Origin: Flavobacteriaceae bacterium S0862
GTDB taxonomy: Bacteria; Bacteroidota; Bacteroidia; Flavobacteriales; Flavobacteriaceae
Length of the DNA stretch: 64,000 bases
Direction of reading: 5' to 3'
Assembly: GCA_023015825.1 (NCBI GenBank)
Contig: JALKAW010000008.1
Coordinates: 1-64,000 of the forward strand
Shown piece by piece: positions 33,901 through 42,806 of this stretch. The notes under the pieces are model-generated. The model saw only the letters and a list, made by a program, of their open reading frames with translations, was not told the origin of the DNA and searched no databases. Each line of letters begins with the position of its first letter. Position 1 is the stretch's first letter. The translations under genes were made by a program, and so were the position numbers.

Positions 33901-36900
33901 TTGGCTTCGTCAAATAAGGTAAGATGGGTTAGGGCAGGATTAATACCAAGAAGTTCAAATTGATCAAACAATACTCCAAGAACATCGGTTAACTCATCGG
34001 TTTGGTGCATAGCCATTGCTCTAGCCCTAACCCGTTCTAGAGATGCTTCAATTTGTGCTTCTCTTGCTTGTGATTCAGCTTTTTGGAGATCTAGGAAACG
34101 CGTGTAGGATTGCTGAAACACTTTTCCAAAACGCTTTAGGATTAAATTGTCCTCTTCGGAAAAAGGTATACCCGAAAAATTTTCAATATAAAGGCCGATA
34201 TCTTTTTGTATTACGGTTGACGCAGATAATCCTGGACAGCTGAGGTAAAAATCTTTTGCCTTTTTAGTCAGACCTTTAATATGAGGAAGTAGTTTTTTAT
34301 AAAAACTATTCTTTTCTTCAAAATCCAATTGCGTTGTAAAGAATTCCTTGTTTTTCTTTTTTGCTTCTGTGAATTGTTTATCCCAAACCAAACCGAGGTA
34401 AGGAACTGTTATCTTTGCTGGAATGTTTTGAGTATCTGCAACCCAAAAATGAAAGTCTTTCTTCGGTTCATAATCTACGACAATGCCTGCATGTTCTGCA
34501 TTAATTTTTAATTGTGCCATTTGGTCAAAAATTACATTTATGACCTCTTTAAGTTCATCACTTTTGTGCATTGCCATAGAGGCTGCTCTAACTCTTTCTA
34601 AGGAAGCTTCAATATGTGCTTCTCTTGATTGTGCTTCGGCTTTTTGGAGGTCTAAGAAACGTGTGTAGGTTTGCTCAAATACTTTAGAAAATCGTTGTAT
34701 GATTTCCTTATCTTCTATACTTGCTTTAACAAGGTTAGATTTACTGATACAACCATATTTGTTATTAGCATCTAGGAATTCAAGCTTATTCCATTTCATT
34801 TTCTTTTGAGCTGTCATGAAATAATTGGATGACATAACTTCATCGCAAACTGTCAAGAATTGGTCGACTTCTTCTTTTGATATCAATGAAATGTAGGAAA
34901 AGGGAAGTCCCTCTTTCCAAGATTTGATGCTAGTATCTTCAAAAAGCGCACTAGGCATTTTAAAATGAGTCGGTTGATCATAAATACCCTCCACTGGAGA
35001 AAACCATACATCAACATACCCTTTATCTAAATGAAAAATAGTTATCCAAGACTGAACGAAATCAATATTTAATTTTTTTAACTGGTCAAAATAGACCACA
35101 ACAACATTATATAAATCCTCTGTATTGTGCATTGCCATTGAGGCGCCTCTTAAACGCTCTAAAGCACCTTCAATTTGTGCTTCCCTGGCTTGTTTTTCGG
35201 CCTTTTGTAAATCTTCAAAACGTTTATAAGCTAAATCGAAGGCTGTACCCATTTTTGTCAGAATATCTTGCATTTCCTCAGATGGAGGATTTAGTAAATC
35301 GATGCTAAGCTTACCTTTATTAAGCTTTTTTACAGCATGATAAAGTATTTTTAAGTTGGTGTTTTTTGTAAACTCTCTTACTTCTTGTGCCAAATCTGAC
35401 TGTCCATGTTCCTCTAACCATTCTGTAATTCTTTCAAATCCTTTCTCATCCTGGGTTTCAATAAAATAGTCCTTTTTATTTTCCCAAACTCTTTTTTGGT
35501 ATAAATGAGGATCATTTTTTTTCAATTTAAATGTGATATCAAAAGGGATTTGAAAATCACCACCTGAATCCTGAAGGGTACTTAAATCCCACATTCTTAT
35601 TTGGTCGTTTTCTGCCTCAAGAAATATAGTAGCTGCTACGATATTTGGTATATCTAACGCCATAAGTTCCTCTTTTAGCTTTGCAACCAAATTTAGGATT
35701 TCTTCTGATTTATGCATCGCTAAAGCTTTAGCTCTTACGCGTTCTACAGCAAGGTTAATTTGAGATGTTCTTGCTTGTGCTTCGGCTTTTTGAAGGCCTA
35801 AAAAACGTGTGTATGTGCGTTGAAATTCTTTAGAGAATCGACTTAAAATATTTTTTTCATCGGTATTAAGTTCTCTTTTTATCATAATTCCAAAGCAGCC
35901 ATAATCCATATAAGCATCTATGTAGAATAAGCCGTTAGGAAATAGTTCTGGTTTAAATTTATCAACTCCCTTGAGTAGCTCTTGCCATGTGTTGAAGTAG
36001 TCTTCAACTTTATCTGATGCTACGGAGTTAACGTGCACGGTTTCTCCGCTTTCCCAAGCAATATAACAAGCTTCAATTTCAGGGTCGCTTTTGTCTAATG
36101 GATAGGTTACCGATTTGTTCTGATAACTTGTTTTTCTTTTTTCACGTTCGCTCCAAGTTGCCCAAAACAAATGCTTTTTTTCATCTTCTGATGGCAACCA
36201 TAAATAAGAAAATTCAGAATCAATACCCAATAACTCTAATTGTTCATGAAATACTTGTGTCGTTTCACTAAGTTCATCAGTGCTTTGCATTCGCATAGAT
36301 TGAGACCTTACCCTTTCCAATGCCGCCTCAATTTGCGCTTCACGAGCTTGCGTTTCTGCTTTTTGAAGATCTAGAAAGCGAGCATAGGTTTGTTCAAAGA
36401 CTTTAGTGAACCTGGCTAATAAGGCTTCTTCTTGTTTGGTTAATGTTGAACCGCATACTAAGTGCAAGTATCCATGAGAAAAATTGAAACAATAAAATAT
36501 AGTAGGATCAGGAAATTGATTCCTAACCATTTCTTCAGCTTCCTTAGACTGAAACGTTGTAATGGCAAACTCGAGATGGTCTTTACGTTTTTTGCCGGCA
36601 ACAGTTTGATGAAACACTGTTTGTTTTGCTTTCCATGCATTATAACGCTTGTCAAAAGTAGCATCTCCCTTTAAAGGAAGATAAAATAACGCCATAGAAT
36701 CTCCTCCGGGATTAGTTACCCAGGTCAATTGTCTTTCGGTTTCCTCATTCACTTCTACATAACCACAGGACACAAAATTAGTAACATTAAGCTTAATGAG
36801 TTCTTTATACAGTAGAACAACAACTTCTTCGAGTTCATCACTTCCTTGCATAGCCATTGTACGACTTCTTATTTTTTCTAAAGCCGCTTCAATTTGTGCT

Positions 36901-39122
36901 TTTCTTGCTTGAGCTTCGGCTCTTTTTAGATCTTTATAGCGACGATAAGCAAGGTCGAACACTTGTGCTGCTTTTCGAAGGACTTCTTTTGTGTCTTCTG
37001 AAGCTGGTGAATGTGTAACTAATAAAAGAGAACCGTCTGAAAAATCAGCAAAATTCCAGTATTCGGAGTGTTCTGAGATTCTTCTGTTTTTAACAAAGCC
37101 TATTCTTCTTTCGGCTATTGTTGGCGCATACTTCATCATAGTTTTCTGCCATTCCTCAGCCATTTCTTTCTCAAATTCGATGGTGTATTCTGTTGCATCA
37201 GAAGCATACATTTTTATCATATGCTTTATTTGATTTGTAGCATCAACAGGAAAAAAAACATTAGCCAAAACTATTTCACCTGACTCTCCTGGTGGTCTTA
37301 CTGCTGCAATAGACTCAAACATAGGCTCACCATCAGTATATAAATGAATAACACTTGCTTCAAGATCTAATTGACCTAAATCATCAATTTGTCTGCGCAA
37401 TTCTGTAATAACATCCATAAGCTCCTCAGATGTATGCATCGCTAATGATCGACTTCTAATGCGCTCCATAGCCACTTCTATTTGAGCTTCTCTTGCTTGT
37501 TTCTCTGCTTTTTGTAGGTCTAAGAAACGTGTGTAGGTTTGTTGGAAAACTTTTGCGAAACGTTTAAAAATATCATGTGCATCTTGAACATGCTCTTTGG
37601 TAATAAACAGTAAATAGCCATATTTAAAATAGGCAACATGGTCTAATTGATAAGTTGGGAAACCATTATTTGTTTTCTTTAAATTTTTTAACACATCACC
37701 TATAACAGGTAGTGAGCTCATGTATTCGTAATGATTTACACATGTTTTGCCTGAAAATTCCTTAATGAAGAATGATTCACCTTTTTGACCTTTTTGGTAA
37801 TATTCCTTAAATATTCCTTTATGTGGAACAGTATATGTAGGCAACACACCAGCTTCGTTTCCAAACCATTCGGTTGATTCGTTTTCTCCATAAATATTAA
37901 AGGCACAACCCCAAGTTTTAATGCCCAAGGCTCTTACTTGTTCATCTAGTAAAAAAGATGCCTCTTGCAATTCGTAACTATGTTGCATTGCCATAGTACG
38001 ACTTCTTACTTTTTCTAAACCGAGTTCAATCTGAGTTTCTCTGGCTTGTTTTTCAGCTTTTTGTAGGTCGAGGAAACGTTGATGCGCTAAATCAAAAGCG
38101 CCTGCAAATTTTACTAATATGTCAATATCTTCTTTTGGAGGATTTTTTACAATTCCAGGTAAACTGAATCCAATTTCACCATGAGTGGTTCGCGCCATGA
38201 TAAAGGTTAGACCACCAATATGCCTAATATCATCGTGTGTTGGGGCTTGAGGATCTATGTTTTGAAAATCGCCAAGTGTCACCATCTTATCCACATAATC
38301 AATGGCTTCGTCAACATTCATAGCATATACAACGGTTGGATTTTTGCTTTTTTCCCATTTGGCTAACAAAGGAATGTCACCGTGAATGTGCCTTGGTAGT
38401 TTCATAACAAAACCAATTTTGCTACCATCTCCTGAGGTCATGGCTTTTTCATAGGTTTTTGGTAACCACATCATTTGCCAGAAATAATGTGCTTCATGAC
38501 CTAGTTTAATAAATTCATTACGCATTGAAACCACAATATCAAGTAAGTCTTTGGATTCTTTCATGGCGACTGCTTGTGCACGAATACGTTCTAAAGCTGT
38601 TTCTACTTCAAGCTCACGATTTTTTTGTTCGAGTTCAATTGTGCGACGTTGTATAGCTTCTCTAAGTTCTTGGTTTTCTTCGTTTATTTTATCATAACCT
38701 ATTGTTTCACCTTCAGCTGTTTTTGGGTCAGGGATCGAGAAATGTTGATATATAAATCGCCAACCATCTTTGTTTTTTCTTAGTATACTAGAAAAACGGA
38801 ATCTGCTATAAAAATTCCATTCCTTTTCATGAAGAAACCAAGCATCAAGAACATGTGTGATAAAAATAAGTTCGCCAAATTGTTCTATAATCTTTGATTC
38901 ATTTCGTATTTCAGTTTTACCAGCAAATTGATCACCTGTATCTGCAAAAAACTTTGTAGTATCCTTTCTGTTTAAAAATTCTTCTTTTGTTGCAGAACCA
39001 ATAAAATGATAGTCATCATCTAAAAATGAATCATAAGTTTTAACATCACCATTAAGATAACTGTTCAACCAAGTATCATAGACTTGCCAAATTTCTTTTT
39101 CTTGTTTCTTGGTTAGTTTCAT
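30969..39122 (-). CDS. Giant histidine kinase with twelve tandem sensor units
   Basis: 2717 aa. Residues 1-145 form an NTF2/SnoaL-like domain (KKQEKEIWQVYDTWLNSYLNGD). Residues 150-2430 hold twelve units of about 190 aa. Each begins with a signalling helix of the type QIEAALERVRSRTMAMQ.SDEL, followed by a GAF-like alpha/beta sensor, and joins the next through FxxVFxQTYTRFLDLQKAE. The end is a coiled coil, HisKA with the phospho-His in AGIAHEIQNPLNF (about 2483), and HATPase_c (KDNGNGIP, GTGLGLS). No transmembrane segment or signal peptide is seen, so it is cytosolic. The kinase portion is nearly the same as that of the small kinase 5 bp upstream. The units likely sense small ligands or integrate many inputs; no ligand is evident. 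Confidence 0.88.
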   Translation of the reverse strand: MKLTKKQEKEIWQVYDTWLNSYLNGDVKTYDSFLDDDYHFIGSATKEEFLNRKDTTKFFADTGDQFAGKTEIRNESKIIEQFGELIFITHVLDAWFLHEKEWNFYSRFRFSSILRKNKDGWRFIYQHFSIPDPKTAEGETIGYDKINEENQELREAIQRRTIELEQKNRELEVETALERIRAQAVAMKESKDLLDIVVSMRNEFIKLGHEAHYFWQMMWLPKTYEKAMTSGDGSKIGFVMKLPRHIHGDIPLLAKWEKSKNPTVVYAMNVDEAIDYVDKMVTLGDFQNIDPQAPTHDDIRHIGGLTFIMARTTHGEIGFSLPGIVKNPPKEDIDILVKFAGAFDLAHQRFLDLQKAEKQARETQIELGLEKVRSRTMAMQHSYELQEASFLLDEQVRALGIKTWGCAFNIYGENESTEWFGNEAGVLPTYTVPHKGIFKEYYQKGQKGESFFIKEFSGKTCVNHYEYMSSLPVIGDVLKNLKKTNNGFPTYQLDHVAYFKYGYLLFITKEHVQDAHDIFKRFAKVFQQTYTRFLDLQKAEKQAREAQIEVAMERIRSRSLAMHTSEELMDVITELRRQIDDLGQLDLEASVIHLYTDGEPMFESIAAVRPPGESGEIVLANVFFPVDATNQIKHMIKMYASDATEYTIEFEKEMAEEWQKTMMKYAPTIAERRIGFVKNRRISEHSEYWNFADFSDGSLLLVTHSPASEDTKEVLRKAAQVFDLAYRRYKDLKRAEAQARKAQIEAALEKIRSRTMAMQGSDELEEVVVLLYKELIKLNVTNFVSCGYVEVNEETERQLTWVTNPGGDSMALFYLPLKGDATFDKRYNAWKAKQTVFHQTVAGKKRKDHLEFAITTFQSKEAEEMVRNQFPDPTIFYCFNFSHGYLHLVCGSTLTKQEEALLARFTKVFEQTYARFLDLQKAETQAREAQIEAALERVRSQSMRMQSTDELSETTQVFHEQLELLGIDSEFSYLWLPSEDEKKHLFWATWSEREKRKTSYQNKSVTYPLDKSDPEIEACYIAWESGETVHVNSVASDKVEDYFNTWQELLKGVDKFKPELFPNGLFYIDAYMDYGCFGIMIKRELNTDEKNILSRFSKEFQRTYTRFLGLQKAEAQARTSQINLAVERVRAKALAMHKSEEILNLVAKLKEELMALDIPNIVAATIFLEAENDQIRMWDLSTLQDSGGDFQIPFDITFKLKKNDPHLYQKRVWENKKDYFIETQDEKGFERITEWLEEHGQSDLAQEVREFTKNTNLKILYHAVKKLNKGKLSIDLLNPPSEEMQDILTKMGTAFDLAYKRFEDLQKAEKQAREAQIEGALERLRGASMAMHNTEDLYNVVVVYFDQLKKLNIDFVQSWITIFHLDKGYVDVWFSPVEGIYDQPTHFKMPSALFEDTSIKSWKEGLPFSYISLISKEEVDQFLTVCDEVMSSNYFMTAQKKMKWNKLEFLDANNKYGCISKSNLVKASIEDKEIIQRFSKVFEQTYTRFLDLQKAEAQSREAHIEASLERVRAASMAMHKSDELKEVINVIFDQMAQLKINAEHAGIVVDYEPKKDFHFWVADTQNIPAKITVPYLGLVWDKQFTEAKKKNKEFFTTQLDFEEKNSFYKKLLPHIKGLTKKAKDFYLSCPGLSASTVIQKDIGLYIENFSGIPFSEEDNLILKRFGKVFQQSYTRFLDLQKAESQAREAQIEASLERVRARAMAMHQTDELTDVLGVLFDQFELLGINPALTHLTLFDEANETFSLRITTSGKKRIIAEQIIDVDTIEAWRSSYKNWQKSELHALDLIDYKAEDLPLLWEVLDEVMSALPNENKIYPEDFPNGLYTTQGHCKFGYLGLNSERKATEEEKEIVVKFAKEFGRLYQRFLDLQKAEAQVIEAQIEAALEKVRSRTMAMQKSTELPEAANNLFLQVQELGIPAWSAGYCIWQDDKHNASCNMSSEGQVQKGFILPSIGEGYDFYTPQEDGEHFYVKELGGEALVKHYEFMRTLPIVGEIFDDFAKKGIELPTFQIFHIVYFKFGYVMFITYEAVPDSHDVFKRFGNVFEQTYTRFLDLKRAEAQAREAQIEAALERVRSQSMGMQSTNDFAQVTTEMFNQLRNFGEDLFATGIVFCDKHKGHVEQWHSIPRGGMLSPMIVPIDLDYIHQYRYDQWKKGTELFSIEIPSDFIEQHFEDIFKLPSAQITLKDLESRNAPMPETPPWEIDYGASFKNGYILASSLKPLENMDILPRFAKVFEQAYTRYLDLQKAENRAREAQIEMALEKVRSRTMTMEYSSELAETSVVVFKELLNLGIAPNRLFIGIIKDNGNLIDAWATNEDGSKIESRFTLQVSKNKSIKKMVAGWKQHKKSVIIDLKGKELQDYFRYLNEEMKVPFIDGLKQKRRVQTVAYFSGGLIGMAASEEQPQETTDLLERFASVFNLTYTRFNDLKIAEKQAKQAEEDLINLQKAKKRAEQALSELQSTQKQLIQSEKMASLGELTAGIAHEIQNPLNFVNNFSEVSKELLDEMIEELENGDMEEVKAITDDVIQNLEKINHHGKRADSIVKGMLQHSRATGDKKEPTNINALADEYLRLAYHGLRAKDKSFNATLVTDFDENIGNINILPQDIGRVVLNLLTNAFYVVNEKKQSNKNDYEPTVSISTKKNGNWISISVKDNGNGIPKKVLDKIFQPFFTTKPTGQGTGLGLSMSYDIITKGHEGELKVNTQQNRGTEFIIKLPI
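32297..38675 (-). repeat. Twelve-unit tandem sensor repeat inside the giant kinase
   Basis: In protein order the unit-start helices read ALERIRAQ, GLEKVRSR, AMERIRSR, ALEKIRSR, ALERVRSQ, AVERVRAK, ALERLRGA, SLERVRAA, SLERVRAR, ALEKVRSR, ALERVRSQ and ALEKVRSR. The linker helices are far more alike than the sensor domains between them, which have diverged. The DNA repeats are imperfect but could still recombine, so unit number may vary between strains. Confidence 0.85.
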
Positions 39123-39127
39123 GTGTT

Positions 39128-40165
39128 TTAGTTCGTTGGTAATGAAATAATAAATGCTGTGCCTTCGTTTTCTTTGGTGTTTACTTTAATGTCGCCACCA
39201 TGTGCTTTAATAATATCGTAACTCAAGGATAAGCCTAAACCTGTACCTTGCCCCGTAGGCTTCGTGGTAAAAAATGGTTGAAACACCTTTTCTAATACTT
39301 TTTTTGGAATGCCATTTCCGTTATCAGATACCAGAATCTGTATTTTATTTTTAACCTTTTTAGTCTCTACAGTTACCTTGGGTTCGTAGCCCTCTATTTG
39401 CGATTTTTTCTTTTCATTAACTGCATAAAACGCATTAGTTATTAAATTCAATACCACACGACCAATATCTTGAGGTGCGATGTTTAGTTGTTTTATGCTA
39501 TCATCAAAATGAGTCTCTAATGCAGCGTTGAATGATTTGTCTTTGGCGCGTAAACCATGATAAGCGAGGCGTAAATATTCATCGACCAAAACGTTAATAT
39601 CAGTATCTTCTTTTTCACCAGAACTGGTTCTACTATGTTGTAACATTCCTTTTACAATACCATCGGCACGTTTACCATGATGGTTTATTTTCTCAAGGTT
39701 TTGAATGACGTCTTGAGCAATGGCATTGACTTCTTCCATGTCGCCATTTTGGATTTCCTCTAGCATTTCTTCTAATAATTCTTTACTGACTTCAGAAAAA
39801 TTATTGACAAAGTTTAACGGATTTTGAATTTCGTGAGCAATACCAGCAGTTAATTCACCTAAGCTTGCCATTTTTTCAGATTGAATCAATTGTGCTTGCG
39901 TCGCTTTAAGTTCATCTAACGATTGTTGTAGCGCATTGTTGGTGTCTTCTATAGCTTTTCGTTTATGCTCTAATTCTTCAATGGTTTCTTCTAACAAAAT
40001 CGCAGTGGTACGTTTTACTTTTTCAGTACGTTCCAGTTTAAATTCAGAAATTGTTAAATCTCTATCTGCTTTTTTTAGAGCAGTAACCAGATTAATTTTA
40101 TCCTCATCGGATAATTGTGAGGATAGGTTTAATTGATCTAGTATATAATTTAGGTGTTGATTCAT
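39128..40165 (-). CDS. Cytosolic histidine kinase
   Basis: 345 aa from ATG 40165, preferred over an ATG ten codons upstream because it makes the classical ATGA 4-nt overlap with the stop of the FIST gene. A helical N-terminus (1-60), a coiled coil (ELEHKRKAIEDTNNALQQSLDELKATQAQLIQ), HisKA with AGIAHEIQNPLNF (His about 115) and HATPase_c with SDNGNGIPKK and GTGLGLS. No sensory or membrane domain: the input is probably by contact with the FIST proteins encoded in the same operon. From SEKMASLGELTAG to the end it is about as similar to the giant kinase as a recent duplicate. Confidence 0.92.
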   Translation of the reverse strand: MNQHLNYILDQLNLSSQLSDEDKINLVTALKKADRDLTISEFKLERTEKVKRTTAILLEETIEELEHKRKAIEDTNNALQQSLDELKATQAQLIQSEKMASLGELTAGIAHEIQNPLNFVNNFSEVSKELLEEMLEEIQNGDMEEVNAIAQDVIQNLEKINHHGKRADGIVKGMLQHSRTSSGEKEDTDINVLVDEYLRLAYHGLRAKDKSFNAALETHFDDSIKQLNIAPQDIGRVVLNLITNAFYAVNEKKKSQIEGYEPKVTVETKKVKNKIQILVSDNGNGIPKKVLEKVFQPFFTTKPTGQGTGLGLSLSYDIIKAHGGDIKVNTKENEGTAFIISLPTN

Positions 40166-41322
40166 GCTTTTTCTTTTAGGGTTACCCAACAGCATGCACC
40201 TGAATGGAAATTTTGTTTACCATTTAAAACACGTCCAAATTCACCATACGTAAAAAAACCTGCCATTGGTGTTTTCCAGACTTCAGCAAGCCCATCGTTT
40301 TCATCTGTTATCATGGGCCCAAGAATTGGTTGTCTGCCTGCACAAGAAAAAATCAATAAGGCGTCTGCTTGAGCGTTGGTGTCTTTTTTTAACTTGGTTG
40401 CGGTTTCAATAACTTCCTCAACAATATCGAATTCTGGTGGACTTGTAAACCAAAATTTCGAACCTTTAGGCATTGGTATGTCCATGACAAGTGCCCTTTC
40501 TTTAGTGTCAATTTTCATTGGTGTTTTTAGCACAGTTTCGTTTTCATCTCGTTCTACAATAAATGGATATTCCATAGATAAATCTTCAAATATTTTAAAA
40601 TTGTTTTCGGTTAATTTATCTTCCTTCCCTAAATATTTAAAATATAAATCAACTGCAGATTTATCATCAATTTCATAAAGTAAATTCCCTTTACTTTTGG
40701 TAACGGTTCTCGTAATTCCTAAGGGTTTCCAACCAGTAATAGCCATTCCTTTTAAAGCGATTTTATTGCCGTTTAGCACCAAAGCTACTAATCCATAATC
40801 TGTTTCTTTTCCATTTGTAAAGACAAAAGTTCCTTTTAATTGCCAATCATCTCCAGCCATACCTCCAAAAAACAGTTTATCAGGACCAAGGCTTTGTGAT
40901 AGGCTTTTTACCAATTTTGCACCTTCAAAATGTTCACCTTTTTGATTGATGCCTGTACTACAAACTATAAGAGATGGATTACTAAATTGTTTTAGAGCTT
41001 TACTTGCCATTATAGAAGCACTTGCATCTATAGTTTGGTCCCTAATGTCCTCAAAAAGGATTTTGTAATGTTCCTTTGATAATTCTAAAAGTAAAATAGC
41101 AATTTCGCCTTCGGATTGGTGTCCGTTAATGAATTCACTACAGGATGTAGCTCCAAATACATCAATATTTTTTGAATCCAGTAAATTGCACACAGCTCTT
41201 CTATCTTGTTTAATAGAGATGAAGACTATAGCTATGGTTGGTTTGAATCCATTATTAAAAGTATTGTCCAATGCTTTTTGGATATCATTGACAGATTTAC
41301 CATGAATTGATTTTGCCTTCAT
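40162..41322 (-). CDS. FIST-domain sensory protein 1
   Basis: 386 aa. FIST_N (about 30-220) and FIST_C (about 225-365) with no membrane segment. Typical elements are TIAIVFISIKQD, VFGATSCSEFINGHQSEGEIAILLLE, FGGMAGDDWQ and the C-terminal FFTYGEFGR.LNGKQNFHSGACCWVTLKEK. FIST domains are predicted to bind small ligands such as amino acids and usually sit beside or within kinases. Here they are separate proteins. The stop overlaps the kinase start by 4 nt (ATGA), so stoichiometric production with the kinase is likely. Confidence 0.9.
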   Translation of the reverse strand: MKAKSIHGKSVNDIQKALDNTFNNGFKPTIAIVFISIKQDRRAVCNLLDSKNIDVFGATSCSEFINGHQSEGEIAILLLELSKEHYKILFEDIRDQTIDASASIMASKALKQFSNPSLIVCSTGINQKGEHFEGAKLVKSLSQSLGPDKLFFGGMAGDDWQLKGTFVFTNGKETDYGLVALVLNGNKIALKGMAITGWKPLGITRTVTKSKGNLLYEIDDKSAVDLYFKYLGKEDKLTENNFKIFEDLSMEYPFIVERDENETVLKTPMKIDTKERALVMDIPMPKGSKFWFTSPPEFDIVEEVIETATKLKKDTNAQADALLIFSCAGRQPILGPMITDENDGLAEVWKTPMAGFFTYGEFGRVLNGKQNFHSGACCWVTLKEKA

Positions 41323-41325
41323 TTT

Positions 41326-42465
41326 TTATTTTTCTTTTAAAGCTACAATACAACAGGTGTTATTATGAAATTCATGCTTCCCTGTTTTTGATTTTCCGAA
41401 TTCACCATAGGTAAAAAAGCCTACTAAAGGTGCATTCCAAACCTCTTGTACTTGATTAATTTCTTCGCTCATTAATAGTCCAAAGGATAAATGCCTACTT
41501 ACGCAAGAAAACATGATTAAAGCATCTGCTTCTTGTTGTTTTTCTATTTTTAATTCATGACATTCCTCTATTACTTTCTCGATAACGTCAAAATCTGGCG
41601 GAAGGGAAAACTTTACTTTACATCCTTGTGGTACATGGCCAGCACATATTAATGAACGATCTTCTCTGTTGGCAAACATCGCAGTTCGCATTACAGGAGG
41701 CATGTTTTCGCGTTCCATTTGTAGTGGATAATAAGCGCCAACTTGAGTTACTATTTCTTTTCCTGATTCGAAATCGTACTCCACTCCAAGGTATTTTATT
41801 ATCATATCGAGCGCAGGCTTGTCATCTATTGTATATACAATATTACCTTCGCTTTTTGTGATGGTTTTTGTTGTGCCTATTGGTTTCCAACCACAGGTCG
41901 CGATGCCATTTACATCAATTTTGTCTTGATCTATAATAAGTGCTAAGAGTCCTTTGTCACTGCGCGTATGATTGGAAAATACAATAGGGCCTTCTAGTAT
42001 GAGGTCATCACCAGCCATACCACCAAAAATTGTTGCATTATTTCCAAAGCCTTCGGTTATGCCATTGATAATATTTTCCCCATCTTGGGATAGCCAACCT
42101 GAAACAATGATAAATGCTGGATTTTTAAATGAGCTTTGTCCTTTTAGGCCCATTTGTTTGGCATTATCATAAGTAGATTGTTCACCAGTTTCTAAAAATA
42201 CCAAATTAAAGTACTCTGGATTCATATCGAGTAACATCATAACAATACTTCCTTCTTCTATATCGCCATCGATAAATTCTCCTGCAGTAGTAGCGCCAAA
42301 TATTTGAATACCTTTGTCATCAAGTAATTTTGAAATCGCTACTCTGTCTTGTTTTATAGATATGAAAGCGATTGCCAACGTTGGTTTAAAACCATCACAA
42401 GTTGCGTTGTCAATTTCTTTTGTGATAGCTTCGGTTGAATTGCCTTTTAATGTTTTTGAAATCAT
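41326..42465 (-). CDS. FIST-domain sensory protein 2
   Basis: 379 aa, full-length FIST_N plus FIST_C, with the same landmarks as copy 1 (LAIAFISIKQD, IFGATTAGEFIDGDIEEGSIVMMLLD, FGGMAGDDLILEG, CGWKPIGTTKTITKSEGN, FFTYGEFGKSKTG, NNTCCIVALKEK). Spacing to copy 1 is only 3 bp and to the EthD-like gene 13 bp. The ligand pocket residues differ among the three copies, so they may sense different molecules. Cytosolic. Confidence 0.9.
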   Translation of the reverse strand: MISKTLKGNSTEAITKEIDNATCDGFKPTLAIAFISIKQDRVAISKLLDDKGIQIFGATTAGEFIDGDIEEGSIVMMLLDMNPEYFNLVFLETGEQSTYDNAKQMGLKGQSSFKNPAFIIVSGWLSQDGENIINGITEGFGNNATIFGGMAGDDLILEGPIVFSNHTRSDKGLLALIIDQDKIDVNGIATCGWKPIGTTKTITKSEGNIVYTIDDKPALDMIIKYLGVEYDFESGKEIVTQVGAYYPLQMERENMPPVMRTAMFANREDRSLICAGHVPQGCKVKFSLPPDFDVIEKVIEECHELKIEKQQEADALIMFSCVSRHLSFGLLMSEEINQVQEVWNAPLVGFFTYGEFGKSKTGKHEFHNNTCCIVALKEK

Positions 42466-42478
42466 TTAATTTAATACT

Positions 42479-42790
42479 TTATGAATCACCTTCTGTAATT
42501 CCAACCATCACATTTACGCCTCCTGTGGCAAAGTTAGATAAATCGTCAACGGTTGCTTGACCTTCTGGTGAACTCATGGTTTCTTGCATTTGTTCCATAC
42601 TTGTAAAATAAAGTTCTGCCATGCGATAGTAATCGGCTTTTTGCCCATCTGGTGTACCTAATAATTTTGTCAATTCAAGCTTTGCAACACCTTCCATGGT
42701 TGCAGCAAGAGGTAAGTGCTTTTCTTTGTAATACGTTTCGAAAGTTTCAACATCTGTTGGATGACCATATAAAACGGTTAATTTTTGCAT
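42479..42790 (-). CDS. EthD-like small ferredoxin-fold protein
   Basis: 103 aa. MQKLTVLYGHPTDVETFETYYKEKHLPLAATMEGVAKLELTKLLG matches the EthD/dimeric alpha-beta barrel family (the conserved Y-G-x-P-x-D...F..YY...H.PL start). A role in ring-opening or cofactor handling is known for EthD itself, but most members are uncharacterised. It is embedded between FIST copies 3 and 2 (16 and 13 bp gaps), which suggests it supplies or modifies the ligand or takes part in sensing. That link is inference from gene order. Confidence 0.85.
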   Translation of the reverse strand: MQKLTVLYGHPTDVETFETYYKEKHLPLAATMEGVAKLELTKLLGTPDGQKADYYRMAELYFTSMEQMQETMSSPEGQATVDDLSNFATGGVNVMVGITEGDS

Positions 42791-42806
42791 AATATTTAGT
42801 ATTTAG

